A DNA stretch of 54,470 bases, taken from the NCBI GenBank assembly GCA_902522325.1, contig CABYVA010000004.1, forward strand, positions 1 through 54,470. The letters are read 5' to 3'. The translations under genes and the position numbers were made by a program. Each line of letters opens with the position of its first letter. Position 1 is the first letter of the stretch. Below the pieces are notes generated by a model. That model did not search any database, was not told the DNA's origin, and saw nothing but the letters and a program-made list of their open reading frames with translations. This stretch comes from an uncultured Pelagibacteraceae bacterium. GTDB taxonomy: Bacteria > Pseudomonadota > Alphaproteobacteria > Pelagibacterales > Pelagibacteraceae. This document shows positions 45,203 to 54,240 of this stretch, piece by piece.

Positions 45203-47391
45203 TATTTGCTCATATAGTTATTTAACCAAATACTATGTGATTTGTCTAAATCGTCAATTGATACTTTTGTCTTTTCATCAATAATAAGATCATTATCATT
45301 GACTATTCCAAGATCATCATAGTGAACAGAATTTTTTTCGAGAATTTCAATTACATTATTATAATTTGTTTTTTCAATTTCAATTATGTACCTGCCTTGA
45401 TCTTCTCCAAATAAATATTCAAATTTATCAATCAAATATTTCGGTTTATTTAATACTGCGCCTTTTCTACCTTTGATACACATTTTAGATAATGCAGTTA
45501 TAATTCCACCTAAAGATACATCGTGAGCAGCTCTTATAAAATTTTTATCAATAAGTTTTAAAACTGTTTCTCCGTTATTTTTTTCGTTAAATAAATTTAT
45601 TTCAGGTGGAGGACCATTTTTTTCTGATAATATATCCCTTGAAAATAAACTTTGCTCTAAATGTCCTTCAGTTTTTCCAATAACTAAAAGAATATTGTCA
45701 TTTTGCTTAAGAGCCATTGTAACCATATTTTTATAGTTTTTGATTAAACCAACACCACCAATTGTGGGGGTAGGTTTAATTCCCACTTCTTTGGTCTGAT
45801 TGTAAAAAGAAACATTTCCTGAAACTACTGGGAAGTCCAAATAAGCACTGGCTTCTCCAAGACCTTGAACACACTCTACAAACTCACCCATATTCTCTTC
45901 ATTTTCTGGGCTACCAAAATTTAAACAATTTGTAATAGCGATCGGTTTTGCCCCAACAGCTATTAAATTTCTCCAGCTTTCACAAACAATTTGCTTTCCA
46001 CCACTTAAAGGATGAGCCCAACAGTATATTGCTGAAGAGTCAACAGATGCAGCAACAGCTTTACTTGTGCCATGGACTCTCACTACTCCTGCGTCTCCAC
46101 CAGGTTTTTGAATTGTATCGCCCATAACAGTATGATCGTACTGTTGCCAAATCCATTTTTTGCTACAAACATTTGGATTTGATAAAATTTTATTTAAAGT
46201 ATTAACTATTTTTAAATTTTTAAATTGTTCTTTTTTAAATTTATTTTTTTTAGGAAGCTTAGCTTTTTTCCATTTACGGTCATATATTGGAGAATTTTCT
46301 ACTAGAATATCTACAGGTAAATCTGCAACTTTTTTTTTATCAAAATAAATCTCGATTTTTTTACTACTTGTTGTTTTGCCGATTATGGCGAAATCTAAAT
46401 TCCATTTATCAAAAATCTTTTTTGCTAACTCTTCTTTTCCATTCTCTAAAACTATGAGCATCCTTTCTTGGCTTTCTGATAACATTATTTCGTATGGGGT
46501 CATTTTCGACTCTCTACAAGGGACTTTATTTAAATTTAGTTCGATACCCAATTTGCCTTTAGAAGCCATTTCTATACTTGAAGATGTAAGTCCAGCTGCC
46601 CCCATATCTTGTATGGCTATTATTGAGTCACCGCTCATTAATTCTAAACACGCTTCTAATAAAAGTTTTTCAGTAAAAGGATCTCCAACTTGAACTGTTG
46701 GTTTTTTTTCTTCTATTTTTTCATCAAAAACAGCAGAAGCCATACTTGCTCCATGAATTCCATCTCTTCCAGTTTTTGAGCCTACGTAAATAACAGGTTT
46801 GTTTAAACCTGCAGCTTTTGAATAAAAAATTTTATTTTTTTTTACCAATCCTAAAGTCATAGCGTTCACTAAAATATTTCCATTATAAGATTCGTCAAAA
46901 TTTGTTTGTCCAGCAATAGTTGGTATGCCCATACAATTTCCATAACCACCAATTCCACGAACAACACCTCTTAATAAATTTCTAGTTTTTTTGTGCTCAG
47001 GAGAACCAAAGTGTATTGAATTAAGATTAGCTATAGGTCTCGCTCCCATCGTAAACACATCTCTCATAATTCCCCCAACTCCAGTTGCTGCTCCTTGGTA
47101 TGGTTCGATAAATGATGGATGGTTATGACTTTCTATTTTAAAAACAATGGCATCGTTATCTTCAATATCTATGATACCTGCATTTTCCCCAGGACCTTGA
47201 ATAACTTTATTACTTTTTGTGGGTAATTTTTTTAGATGAATTTTTGAAGACTTGTATGAACAATGCTCATTCCACATTGCTGAAAAAATTCCAAGTTCAG
47301 TAATATTTGGTGTTCTTTGTAACAAATCACAAATTTTACTATATTCTTGTTTTTTTAAACCATGTTCGATTGCAATTTTTTCGTTTACCAT
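45202..47391 (-). CDS. purL: Phosphoribosylformylglycinamidine synthase, large subunit PurL
   Basis: The 729-residue length is that of the small PurL type that works with separate PurQ and Pur[19 protein letters not shown] (near 41) and the ATP-binding [23 protein letters not shown] (near 90) are hallmarks; [14 protein letters not shown] and the second-half GGDAGV follow. It makes FGAM from FGAR in purine synthesis. Its start lies 2 nt after the purQ stop. Confidence 0.96.
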   Translation of the reverse strand: MVNEKIAIEHGLKKQEYSKICDLLQRTPNITELGIFSAMWNEHCSYKSSKIHLKKLPTKSNKVIQGPGENAGIIDIEDNDAIVFKIESHNHPSFIEPYQGAATGVGGIMRDVFTMGARPIANLNSIHFGSPEHKKTRNLLRGVVRGIGGYGNCMGIPTIAGQTNFDESYNGNILVNAMTLGLVKKNKIFYSKAAGLNKPVIYVGSKTGRDGIHGASMASAVFDEKIEEKKPTVQVGDPFTEKLLLEACLELMSGDSIIAIQDMGAAGLTSSSIEMASKGKLGIELNLNKVPCRESKMTPYEIMLSESQERMLIVLENGKEELAKKIFDKWNLDFAIIGKTTSSKKIEIYFDKKKVADLPVDILVENSPIYDRKWKKAKLPKKNKFKKEQFKNLKIVNTLNKILSNPNVCSKKWIWQQYDHTVMGDTIQKPGGDAGVVRVHGTSKAVAASVDSSAIYCWAHPLSGGKQIVCESWRNLIAVGAKPIAITNCLNFGSPENEENMGEFVECVQGLGEASAYLDFPVVSGNVSFYNQTKEVGIKPTPTIGGVGLIKNYKNMVTMALKQNDNILLVIGKTEGHLEQSLFSRDILSEKNGPPPEINLFNEKNNGETVLKLIDKNFIRAAHDVSLGGIITALSKMCIKGRKGAVLNKPKYLIDKFEYLFGEDQGRYIIEIEKTNYNNVIEILEKNSVHYDDLGIVNDNDLIIDEKTKVSIDDLDKSHSIWLNNYMSK

Positions 47392-47393
47392 AC

Positions 47394-48077
47394 TTATTTA
47401 AGATTTTTTATTAAATTTTGAAAAAACAAAGAGCCATCTTCGCCGGACAAATATGCATCTATCATCCTTTCTGGATGAGGCATCATACCAAGTATATTTT
47501 TTTCTTTATTAAAAATTCCTGCTATATTTTTACTTGATCCATTGGGATTGTGTTCATCTTTAATTTCACCTTTTTTATCACAATAAAATAAAGCTATTTG
47601 GTTGTTATCTTCTATTTCTTTCATTTGATTATTTGTACAAAAATAATTTCCTTCGTTATGAGCTATATGTAACTTTAAAGTTTGTTTATTAATTTTTTTA
47701 AAATATTTATTTTCAGTATTGTTTATTTTTACAAATACATCTTTACAAATAAATTCTGAAAATTTGTTTCTTAAGAGAACACCAGGCAACAGCTCTGTTT
47801 CGGTTAAAATTTGGAAACCATTACATATACCCATCAATAGACCACCAGATTTTGCAAAATCGATTACAGATTTAATAATTTTTGATTTAGAGGCCATACT
47901 ACCGCATCTCAGGTAGTCACCATAAGAAAAACCTCCCGGAAGAACAACCAAATCGCTTTTTGGCAGTTTCGTATCATCATGCCAGATCATTTTATTTTTA
48001 AATCCGAATTTTTTTAATGCAACATCCATATCTCTATCACAATTTGATCCTGGAAATATTATTACAGATGAATTCAT
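47394..48077 (-). CDS. purQ: FGAM synthase glutaminase subunit PurQ
   Basis: The 227-residue class I amidotransferase has the start [26 protein letters not shown] (near 48-59), the nucleophile Cys in [14 protein letters not shown] (near 86) and the C-terminal MMPHPERM with catalytic His and Glu. It supplies ammonia from glutamine to PurL in a complex with PurS. Confidence 0.96.
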   Translation of the reverse strand: MNSSVIIFPGSNCDRDMDVALKKFGFKNKMIWHDDTKLPKSDLVVLPGGFSYGDYLRCGSMASKSKIIKSVIDFAKSGGLLMGICNGFQILTETELLPGVLLRNKFSEFICKDVFVKINNTENKYFKKINKQTLKLHIAHNEGNYFCTNNQMKEIEDNNQIALFYCDKKGEIKDEHNPNGSSKNIAGIFNKEKNILGMMPHPERMIDAYLSGEDGSLFFQNLIKNLK

Positions 48078-48083
48078 TTTTAA

Positions 48084-48326
48084 TTATTGTGATCCAATAA
48101 TTTTATAATCTTCTATTACAAGATTAGCTAAAAGTTTATCGCACATTTGAGAAACTTGGTCTTCAGCTTTTTTTTGGTCTTTTTCATCAATTTCGATTTC
48201 AAAATATTTTCCTTGTCGTACATCATTTACATTATTAAAATTCATGCCTTTGAGAGCTTTCATTATCGTTGTTCCTTGAGGATCTAAAACTGCTTTTTTT
48301 AAAGTTACAACAACTGAAATTTTCAA
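48084..48326 (-). CDS. purS: FGAM synthase subunit PurS
   Basis: The 80-residue protein starts KISVVVTLKKAVLDPQGTTI and continues with VRQGKYFEIEID, the pattern of PurS, the small dimeric bridge between PurL and PurQ. It sits between purC and purQ with spacers of 4 and 6 nt. Confidence 0.95.
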   Translation of the reverse strand: MKISVVVTLKKAVLDPQGTTIMKALKGMNFNNVNDVRQGKYFEIEIDEKDQKKAEDQVSQMCDKLLANLVIEDYKIIGSQ

Positions 48327-48330
48327 AGTA

Positions 48331-49113
48331 TTACTTTCTATTTTTAACTGATCTTAGTTTTCCAAATTCAACAGCTTTTATATTTGTTCCCTCATGAAGA
48401 ATATTTAATCTTCTAGCAACTTCTTGATAAGCTTCAATTACATTACCTAAATCTTTTCTAAATCTGTCTTTGTCTAATTTTTTATCATTTCTTGAGTCCC
48501 ACAATCTACAAGTATCAGGACTTATTTCATCAGCTAAAATAATTTTTTTTTTGCCATTTTTATTTAACCTTCCAAATTCAACTTTAAAATCTATAAGTTT
48601 TATACCAACGCTTTTAAACATGCCCTGCATATAATCATTTATTCTAAAACATATTTTACTTATAGAATCTAATTCGGAGCTATCGGACCATCCAAAAGCA
48701 CATATATGTTCTCTTGCAACTAGTGGATCATGCAGATCATCATTTTTATAGCAAAATTCTAATAATGGTTTTTCTAGTACAGTTCCATCTTCTATACCCA
48801 GTCTTTTAGTGAGAGATCCAGTTGCAATATTTCTTATAACAAATTCTATAGGAATTATTTCAACCAATTTAACTAACTGTTCTCTCATATTAATTCTTTT
48901 TATTAAGTGAGTTTCAATGCCTATTTGATTTAAATTTGATAAAATATGTTCAGAAATTCTATTGTTTAAAATTCCCTTACCTTCAATTACTGATTTTTTT
49001 TGATTATTAAAAGCTGTAGCATGATCTTTGAAATGTTGAATGACAGTACCTTTTTCAGCAGTTGCATAAATGATTTTAGCTTTACCTTCGTATAGTTTTT
49101 TACCTTTTTTCAT
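48331..49113 (-). CDS. purC: SAICAR synthetase
   Basis: The 260-residue enzyme joins aspartate to CAIR in purine synthesis. KLYEGKAKIIYATAEKG (5-21), VEIIPIEFVIRNIATGSL (near 88-105) and LADEISPDTCRLWD (near 193) are diagnostic. Slightly longer than the usual 240 residues owing to the C-terminal tail. It shares 1 nt with purB. Confidence 0.95.
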   Translation of the reverse strand: MKKGKKLYEGKAKIIYATAEKGTVIQHFKDHATAFNNQKKSVIEGKGILNNRISEHILSNLNQIGIETHLIKRINMREQLVKLVEIIPIEFVIRNIATGSLTKRLGIEDGTVLEKPLLEFCYKNDDLHDPLVAREHICAFGWSDSSELDSISKICFRINDYMQGMFKSVGIKLIDFKVEFGRLNKNGKKKIILADEISPDTCRLWDSRNDKKLDKDRFRKDLGNVIEAYQEVARRLNILHEGTNIKAVEFGKLRSVKNRK

Positions 49114-50405
49114 TATTTAAACACTCTATTAAAAATCAAATTAATATTTTTAAAATGTGAAGAATAATTAAATATTTTTTTAAGTTTATTCAAAGGAATT
49201 TTGCTAGTTATTAAATTATCTTTTTTTACAACTTCAAATAGATTCAAATTATGCGATATACATTTTTTTGCATGTGACTGAACTATTCGATATGATTTTT
49301 CTCTACTTAGGCCAGATTTTGTTAATTCAAGCATCAACTCTTGAGAAAAAATAGTACCTTTTGTAATATTAAGATTGGTTGCCATTTTTTTTGGATACAC
49401 AATCATATTTTTTAAAATATCAAACAGTCTAACTAACGCAAAATCCAAAGTTATATTTGCATCCGGACCAATATTTCTTTCCACGCTTGAGTGGGAAATG
49501 TCTCTTTCGTGCCATAAAGAAATATTTTCTAGCGCTGGAGTTACATAACTTCTGACCATTCTAGATAGACCAGTTAGGTTTTCACTTAATATAGGATTTT
49601 TTTTGTGCGGCATTGCAGATGAACCTTTTTGTTTTTTAGAAAAATATTCTTGCAGTTCATAAACTTCTGTTCTCTGCAAATGTCTTATTTCTGTTGCAAC
49701 CCTTTCGACAGATCCAGCAATAATTCCTAATACTGAGAAATAAAATGCATGTCTATCTCTTGGGATTATTTGTGTAGATATAGGTTCAACTTTAAGAGAG
49801 AGTTTTTTTGCTACATATTTTTCAACATTTGGATTAATATTTGCAAACGTACCAACAGCTCCAGAAATTGCACAAGTTGAAATTTCATCAATTGCACTTA
49901 TTAGTCTTTTTTTGTTTCTTTTAAATTCTTCATAAAAAGACGCTAACTTTAATCCAAATGTTAAAGGTTCAGCATGAATACCATGACTTCTCCCTACGCA
50001 AGGTGTAAACTTATATTTTTTTGCCTGTTTCCTTAAAATATTTAATATTTGATCAATATCTTTTAAAAGTATTTTTCCAGACTGAACTAATTGAATGTTA
50101 AAACTTGTATCTAATACATCTGATGAAGTCATTCCTTGATGTAAGTATCTTGCTTTAATCCCAGCTCTTTCAGTAATTGAAGTTAAAAACGCAATAACAT
50201 CATGTTTTACTTTAGATTCAATAACGTGGATTCTTTTAACATTTATTTTACCTTTTTTTTTAACAGTGGCTGAAACTCCTTTTGGAATGTAACCCAGCTT
50301 TTCCATAGCTTGAGCTGCAGCAATTTCAACATCGAGCCAAATTTTATATTTGTTTTCTTCTGACCAAATTTGAGTAAGTTCTTTTCTAGAATACCTTGAT
50401 ATCAT
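49113..50405 (-). CDS. purB: Adenylosuccinate lyase
   Basis: The 430-residue fumarase-superfamily lyase starts ISRYSRKELTQIWSEENKY. It carries the signature GSSAMPHKKNPILSEN (near 263-278), the catalytic-His region GRSHGIHAEP (near 138) and TSSDVLDTS (near 89). It cleaves SAICAR and adenylosuccinate. Overlaps of 1 nt on both sides link it to map and purC. Confidence 0.95.
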   Translation of the reverse strand: MISRYSRKELTQIWSEENKYKIWLDVEIAAAQAMEKLGYIPKGVSATVKKKGKINVKRIHVIESKVKHDVIAFLTSITERAGIKARYLHQGMTSSDVLDTSFNIQLVQSGKILLKDIDQILNILRKQAKKYKFTPCVGRSHGIHAEPLTFGLKLASFYEEFKRNKKRLISAIDEISTCAISGAVGTFANINPNVEKYVAKKLSLKVEPISTQIIPRDRHAFYFSVLGIIAGSVERVATEIRHLQRTEVYELQEYFSKKQKGSSAMPHKKNPILSENLTGLSRMVRSYVTPALENISLWHERDISHSSVERNIGPDANITLDFALVRLFDILKNMIVYPKKMATNLNITKGTIFSQELMLELTKSGLSREKSYRIVQSHAKKCISHNLNLFEVVKKDNLITSKIPLNKLKKIFNYSSHFKNINLIFNRVFK

Positions 50406-51178
50406 TATTTGTAAGGGGGTCTTGAATAGTTTTTATCAGATTTTGTAAATATTTCATAACCATTTTCTGTTATTCCTATCGTATGTTCAAATTGTGCTGA
50501 TAAAGATTTGTCTTTTGTTACAGCTGTCCATCCGTCATTTAAAATTTTCACATCATATTTACCAGCATTTATCATTGGCTCAATGGTAAAAGTCATACCT
50601 GATTCTAATTCAATGCCTGTATTTTTTTTTCCATAGTGAAGAATATTTGGATGTTCATGAAAAACATTACTAATTCCATGACCACAAAAATCTCTTACAA
50701 CTGAAAAACCTTTGCTTTCAACATAAGTTTGAATTTCGTTGCCAATGTCACCTAATTTAACACCTGGTTTTAATATATTTATAGCCTTCATCATAGATAC
50801 ATAGGTAGTGTTAATAAGATTGTTTGCTTTAACCGAAATTTCTCCAACACAAAACATTCTACTTGTGTCCCCATAGTATCCATCGACAATTGCTGTTACA
50901 TCTATATTTAACATGTCTCCTTCTTTTAAAGTTCTTTCTATCGTTGGAACCCCATGACACACAACATGATTTAAGGAAGTACATAAAGATTTTTTAAAAC
51001 CTCGGTAATAAAGTGGGGCTGAATAACCACCATTGTCTCTTATAAATTCATAACCAAGTTTATCAATAAAATCTGTTGAAATTCCTTCCTTTATATTTTC
51101 TGTGAGCATGTCCAATGTTTTAGCAGCAAGCTTGCCCGCTACTTTCATTTTATCAAATTTTTCAGAATAATTATTCAT
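50405..51178 (-). CDS. map: Methionine aminopeptidase, type I
   Basis: The 257-residue metalloprotease removes N-terminal Met. The five metal ligands can be placed: the two Asp in NIDVTAIVDGYYGDTSRMF (near 92-110), His of FCGHGISNVFHEHP (near 168), Glu of TIEPMI (near 203) and Glu of AQFEHTIGI (near 234). There is no N-terminal zinc-finger extension. Its start overlaps sfsA by 8 nt. Confidence 0.95.
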   Translation of the reverse strand: MNNYSEKFDKMKVAGKLAAKTLDMLTENIKEGISTDFIDKLGYEFIRDNGGYSAPLYYRGFKKSLCTSLNHVVCHGVPTIERTLKEGDMLNIDVTAIVDGYYGDTSRMFCVGEISVKANNLINTTYVSMMKAINILKPGVKLGDIGNEIQTYVESKGFSVVRDFCGHGISNVFHEHPNILHYGKKNTGIELESGMTFTIEPMINAGKYDVKILNDGWTAVTKDKSLSAQFEHTIGITENGYEIFTKSDKNYSRPPYK

Positions 51179-51869
51179 TTATAATTTTAATTTTTCTATC
51201 AATATAAATTGCTTTTGAACTAATTTTACACTTATAAGCCAAAAAATTAATACCTGCTTTTTTTGCAGCAACGTAATTCTTATAATACTCATTATCTATG
51301 TCTCTAGCTATTTTAAAATTTTCTGCATTTTGAATTTGAACTAGAAATATAAGATAGGTTTTATAGCCTTTTTTTGTGGCATCAATAAGGGCCAGTAAAT
51401 GTTTAGAACCCCTGGTAGTAATTGCATCAGGAAATTCAGCAGTATTATGATCTCTAAAAAGTGTTACATTTTTAACTTCTATAAAAATTTTTTGGTTTTT
51501 GTTTTTAATTAAGAAATCAAATCTTGTATCCTTGTTAAAAAAAACCTCTGGTTTTATAATTTCGCAGTTTTTCAATTCTCTTATTAAGTTGTTAGATAAT
51601 CCATGATAAACGATTTTGTTAGCCATATGTGTATTAACGCCAACAAGATTTTTTTTAGCTTTTATAATTTCTAGACCATATTTTAATTTCCTTTTCGGAT
51701 CGTCTTTTTTTGACAAATAAACCTCATTACCTTCATCAAGAAGTCCTTTCATTGACCCTGTATTGGGACAATGTGCTGTGACAATTTCTTTTTTTAATTT
51801 AACATCAACAAAAAAACGTTTATATCTTTTGATTAGATTGCCTTTTATTAAAGACTTGGTAAATTCCAT
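51171..51869 (-). CDS. sfsA: SfsA family protein (sugar fermentation stimulation homologue)
   Basis: I choose ATG 51869 (MEFTKSLIKGNLIKRYKRF) over the TTG five codons upstream, because SfsA proteins begin this way and the TATAAT for this gene covers the extra codons. The 232-residue protein has VTAHCPNTGSMKGLL (near 30-44) and the C-terminal nuclease-like FIEVKNVTL and FPDAITTRGSKHL segments. The family resembles PD-(D/E)xK nucleases and is thought to bind nucleic acid; its function is unclear. It is the first gene of the purine run. Confidence 0.9.
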   Translation of the reverse strand: MEFTKSLIKGNLIKRYKRFFVDVKLKKEIVTAHCPNTGSMKGLLDEGNEVYLSKKDDPKRKLKYGLEIIKAKKNLVGVNTHMANKIVYHGLSNNLIRELKNCEIIKPEVFFNKDTRFDFLIKNKNQKIFIEVKNVTLFRDHNTAEFPDAITTRGSKHLLALIDATKKGYKTYLIFLVQIQNAENFKIARDIDNEYYKNYVAAKKAGINFLAYKCKISSKAIYIDRKIKIINE

Positions 51870-51905
51870 ATACAAATTATACAATTAAAATGTCTAAAAA
51901 CACAA
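51856..51905. promoter_or_regulatory. Overlapping divergent promoters of sfsA operon and cinA-like gene
   Basis: For the minus gene: TTGTGT (51905-51900), 18 nt, TATAAT (51881-51876), then 6 nt to the ATG at 51869. For the plus gene: TTGGTA (51856-51861), 16 nt, TATACA (51878-51883), then 6 nt to the ATG at 51890. The two -10 boxes overlap by 4 bp and each -35 lies in the opposite gene. Both transcripts would begin at the A of the start codon. Confidence 0.45.
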
Positions 51906-52639
51906 AATATAATGCTGCAATAATAATTATTGGAAACGAGATTCTTTCAGGCAGAACAAAAGATACTAATACAAGCACCTTAGCAACTTGGTTGAATTCA
52001 TTAGGCGTAAGTGTTTCCGAAGTAAGAGTTATTCCAGACCTTGAAAATGTTATAGTTGAAACTCTCAACAATTTAAGAAAAACTTATAACTATGTTTTTA
52101 CCACTGGTGGTATTGGTCCGACACATGACGATATTACAGCGAAGTCAGTTTCAAAGGCCTTTGGAGTTAAGTACCAAATACACAAAGAAGCTTTCGAAAT
52201 ATTAGAGTCTTACTATAAGGTTGGAGAATTTAATGAGGGAAGACAAAAGATGGTTTGGATGCCAGAAAATGCAAATTTAATTTTAAACCCTACAAGTGGA
52301 GCTCCAGGATTTAGTGTAGAGAATGTATTTTGTTTACCAGGGGTTCCTTCAATTTTAAAATCTATGTTAGGTGCCTTAAAAAACGATATAGTAGGAGGCA
52401 AGCCAATATTAAGCCATACAATAAGTTTAAGAACTGTTGAAAGTGAAATCGCTAGCTCTTTAAATAAAGTACAAAACAAAAATAAAGATGTCGAAATAGG
52501 TAGCTATCCTTTTTTTCATGCTGGGAAATTAGGCGTGTCAATTGTTATTCGTTCTGAAAATCAGTCTGAAATTGACAATTGTAATTCACAAATTTTAAAA
52601 TTTGTTGAAGAAAAAAATATTAAAATTGTAGATCGTTAA
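51890..52639 (+). CDS. CinA N-terminal (molybdopterin-binding) domain protein
   Basis: The 249-residue protein contains the MoaB/Mog-like COG1058 domain: IIGNEILSGRTKDTNTSTLATWL (11-33) and YVFTTGGIGPTHDDITAKS (near 65-83). The C-terminal amidase domain of full CinA is absent. Family members are nucleotide-processing enzymes, for example ADP-ribose or FAD hydrolases or NMN-linked repair functions; a molybdopterin role is not implied without Mo-cofactor genes here. The next gene starts at the base after its stop. Confidence 0.88.
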   Translation: MSKNTKYNAAIIIIGNEILSGRTKDTNTSTLATWLNSLGVSVSEVRVIPDLENVIVETLNNLRKTYNYVFTTGGIGPTHDDITAKSVSKAFGVKYQIHKEAFEILESYYKVGEFNEGRQKMVWMPENANLILNPTSGAPGFSVENVFCLPGVPSILKSMLGALKNDIVGGKPILSHTISLRTVESEIASSLNKVQNKNKDVEIGSYPFFHAGKLGVSIVIRSENQSEIDNCNSQILKFVEEKNIKIVDR

Positions 52640-53086
52640 ATGCTTTATTTTGCCTATGGAAGTAATCTTAATTGGCGTCAAATGACAAAAGAAAGATGCC
52701 CTGGTTCAAAATTTTTAAAATCTCATAATTTAAAAGGATATAAGCTATGTTTTAGTCACAAAACAAATCATTCAATTTATGGACATGCAAACATTATTAA
52801 AAGCAAAAAATCAACAGTTCCAGGAGCGTTATGGAAAATCACAAAAAAAAATGAAAAGAAGTTAGATTTATATGAAGGGGTTGATTACAATTATTATTAC
52901 AAAAAATATTTTTCATATAAGGGACAAAAAACTTTAGTTTATGTTCAAAAAATTTTTTTTTTAAAAAAACCAAATTCAACTTACTTGCATACAATTATTA
53001 ATGGTTATAAAGATTGTGGTTTAGACTTAAATTATTTGAAGAAAAAAATTTCAAGGTTCAAAATTAAATATAAAATAAGTTGGTAA
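52640..53086 (+). CDS. Gamma-glutamylcyclotransferase-like protein
   Basis: The 148-residue protein has the family substrate loop YGSN (6-9) after LYFA and the likely catalytic Glu79 in LDLYEGVD. VPGALWKIT (60-68) is also typical. It may cyclise gamma-glutamyl amines or peptides to 5-oxoproline. It is in tight tandem with the CinA-domain gene and the membrane gene 4 nt downstream. The substrate is unknown. Confidence 0.83.
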   Translation: MLYFAYGSNLNWRQMTKERCPGSKFLKSHNLKGYKLCFSHKTNHSIYGHANIIKSKKSTVPGALWKITKKNEKKLDLYEGVDYNYYYKKYFSYKGQKTLVYVQKIFFLKKPNSTYLHTIINGYKDCGLDLNYLKKKISRFKIKYKISW

Positions 53087-53090
53087 ATAT

Positions 53091-54236
53091 ATGATTAAAA
53101 AAAGAATGTTTATTTTTTTATTTTTTTTAATATTAATTTCTCTAATAATATATAGGGCCCCTTGTTTGTTTACGGCAAATTCATTTAGATCTTTTTTTAA
53201 TGAAACAGCTTTTTATGTTTTTTCATCTAAAAATAATTTTTTAGATTCCATTTTTTATGTATATCCTTACGCAAGTTACTTTGAGCTATGGACAAATATA
53301 TCAGGCAAATTTGCATCATTTTTTCCAAATTATTCTTCATTAGTAGACGTGTATTTTGCTCTGATAATAAAGTTAATAATTTTTCTTTACATTTTTTATT
53401 CTAATTCAACACTTTTTTACAATGTAAAATATAAAATTCTGGCAATATGCTTAATCTTGTTTTCTCCACCGATGACACCAGAAGTGTGGTTAACAACAAT
53501 TCATTCAAAAAGCTATTTTGGTATATTTACTTTTATTTTATTATTTCAAAACTTTGACAATTTAAATACTTTTAAAAAAAGCATTTATAGATTTTTCATA
53601 GTTTTTAATGGACTTTGCAGTATTTATTCAACTATATTGTCGCCAATTTTTTTTCTTAAGTATTTATTTGAAAAAAAAAGAGATGATTTAGTAAACTTTT
53701 TATTTTCTTTAATACCTCTTATAATCAATATTATTATATTTATTAAGTATGCTTTACTTCAATCAAGTACAAATAGATTTTTATTTGATTGGAGTAAAAT
53801 TGAGAATTTTGCTTATAATATTTTAATAAGACCAATATTTGGTAGTACGATTCCTAAGTTTATTCACAATAAATTAAGTATTGAGACAGGTTCATTAATA
53901 ATTATAGCATTCTTCATAATATTTATTTTCCTAATATCTATATTGCGCAATCTTTACTTTAACAGAGATAGAGCATCACTATTAATTATTAGTTCATTTT
54001 TTTTACATTCAATTTTTATTTTTTTTGGCTCTTTATATAGTGATTTTGTTGGTGGTAGATATGCTGTAATTCCAGGCATAATTTTATTGACATTATTTAT
54101 TAGATTTTTTCAAATAGAGCAGAATAATTTATTCAAATATGTTTTAGCTTTTATTATTTTTTCCTCTTTATCAGTAGGATTGGTAGAATTTAAATATCTT
54201 ACTCCTTTGCCTGAATTGCTAAAATGTAGAATTTAG
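53091..54236 (+). CDS. Polytopic membrane protein, possibly GT-C-like
   Basis: I do not recognise this 381-residue protein. It has about ten hydrophobic segments, starting with an N-terminal helix (5-23). Between the first and second segments is a long aromatic-rich loop (about 25-80), a layout seen in GT-C glycosyltransferase-like and GtrII-like proteins. ILFSPPMTPEVWLTTIHSK near residue 121-139 could be the periplasmic catalytic-side loop. Codon use is strongly AT-biased with long Phe/Ile runs. A role in surface glycan modification is a guess from topology. Confidence 0.55.
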   Translation: MIKKRMFIFLFFLILISLIIYRAPCLFTANSFRSFFNETAFYVFSSKNNFLDSIFYVYPYASYFELWTNISGKFASFFPNYSSLVDVYFALIIKLIIFLYIFYSNSTLFYNVKYKILAICLILFSPPMTPEVWLTTIHSKSYFGIFTFILLFQNFDNLNTFKKSIYRFFIVFNGLCSIYSTILSPIFFLKYLFEKKRDDLVNFLFSLIPLIINIIIFIKYALLQSSTNRFLFDWSKIENFAYNILIRPIFGSTIPKFIHNKLSIETGSLIIIAFFIIFIFLISILRNLYFNRDRASLLIISSFFLHSIFIFFGSLYSDFVGGRYAVIPGIILLTLFIRFFQIEQNNLFKYVLAFIIFSSLSVGLVEFKYLTPLPELLKCRI

Positions 54237-54240
54237 ATGA

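Noticed and set aside
51870-51884. TTG start of SfsA five codons upstream
   Set aside because: SfsA proteins start MxFxxxLxxGxLIxRYKRF, and the extra codons coincide with the predicted -10 box.
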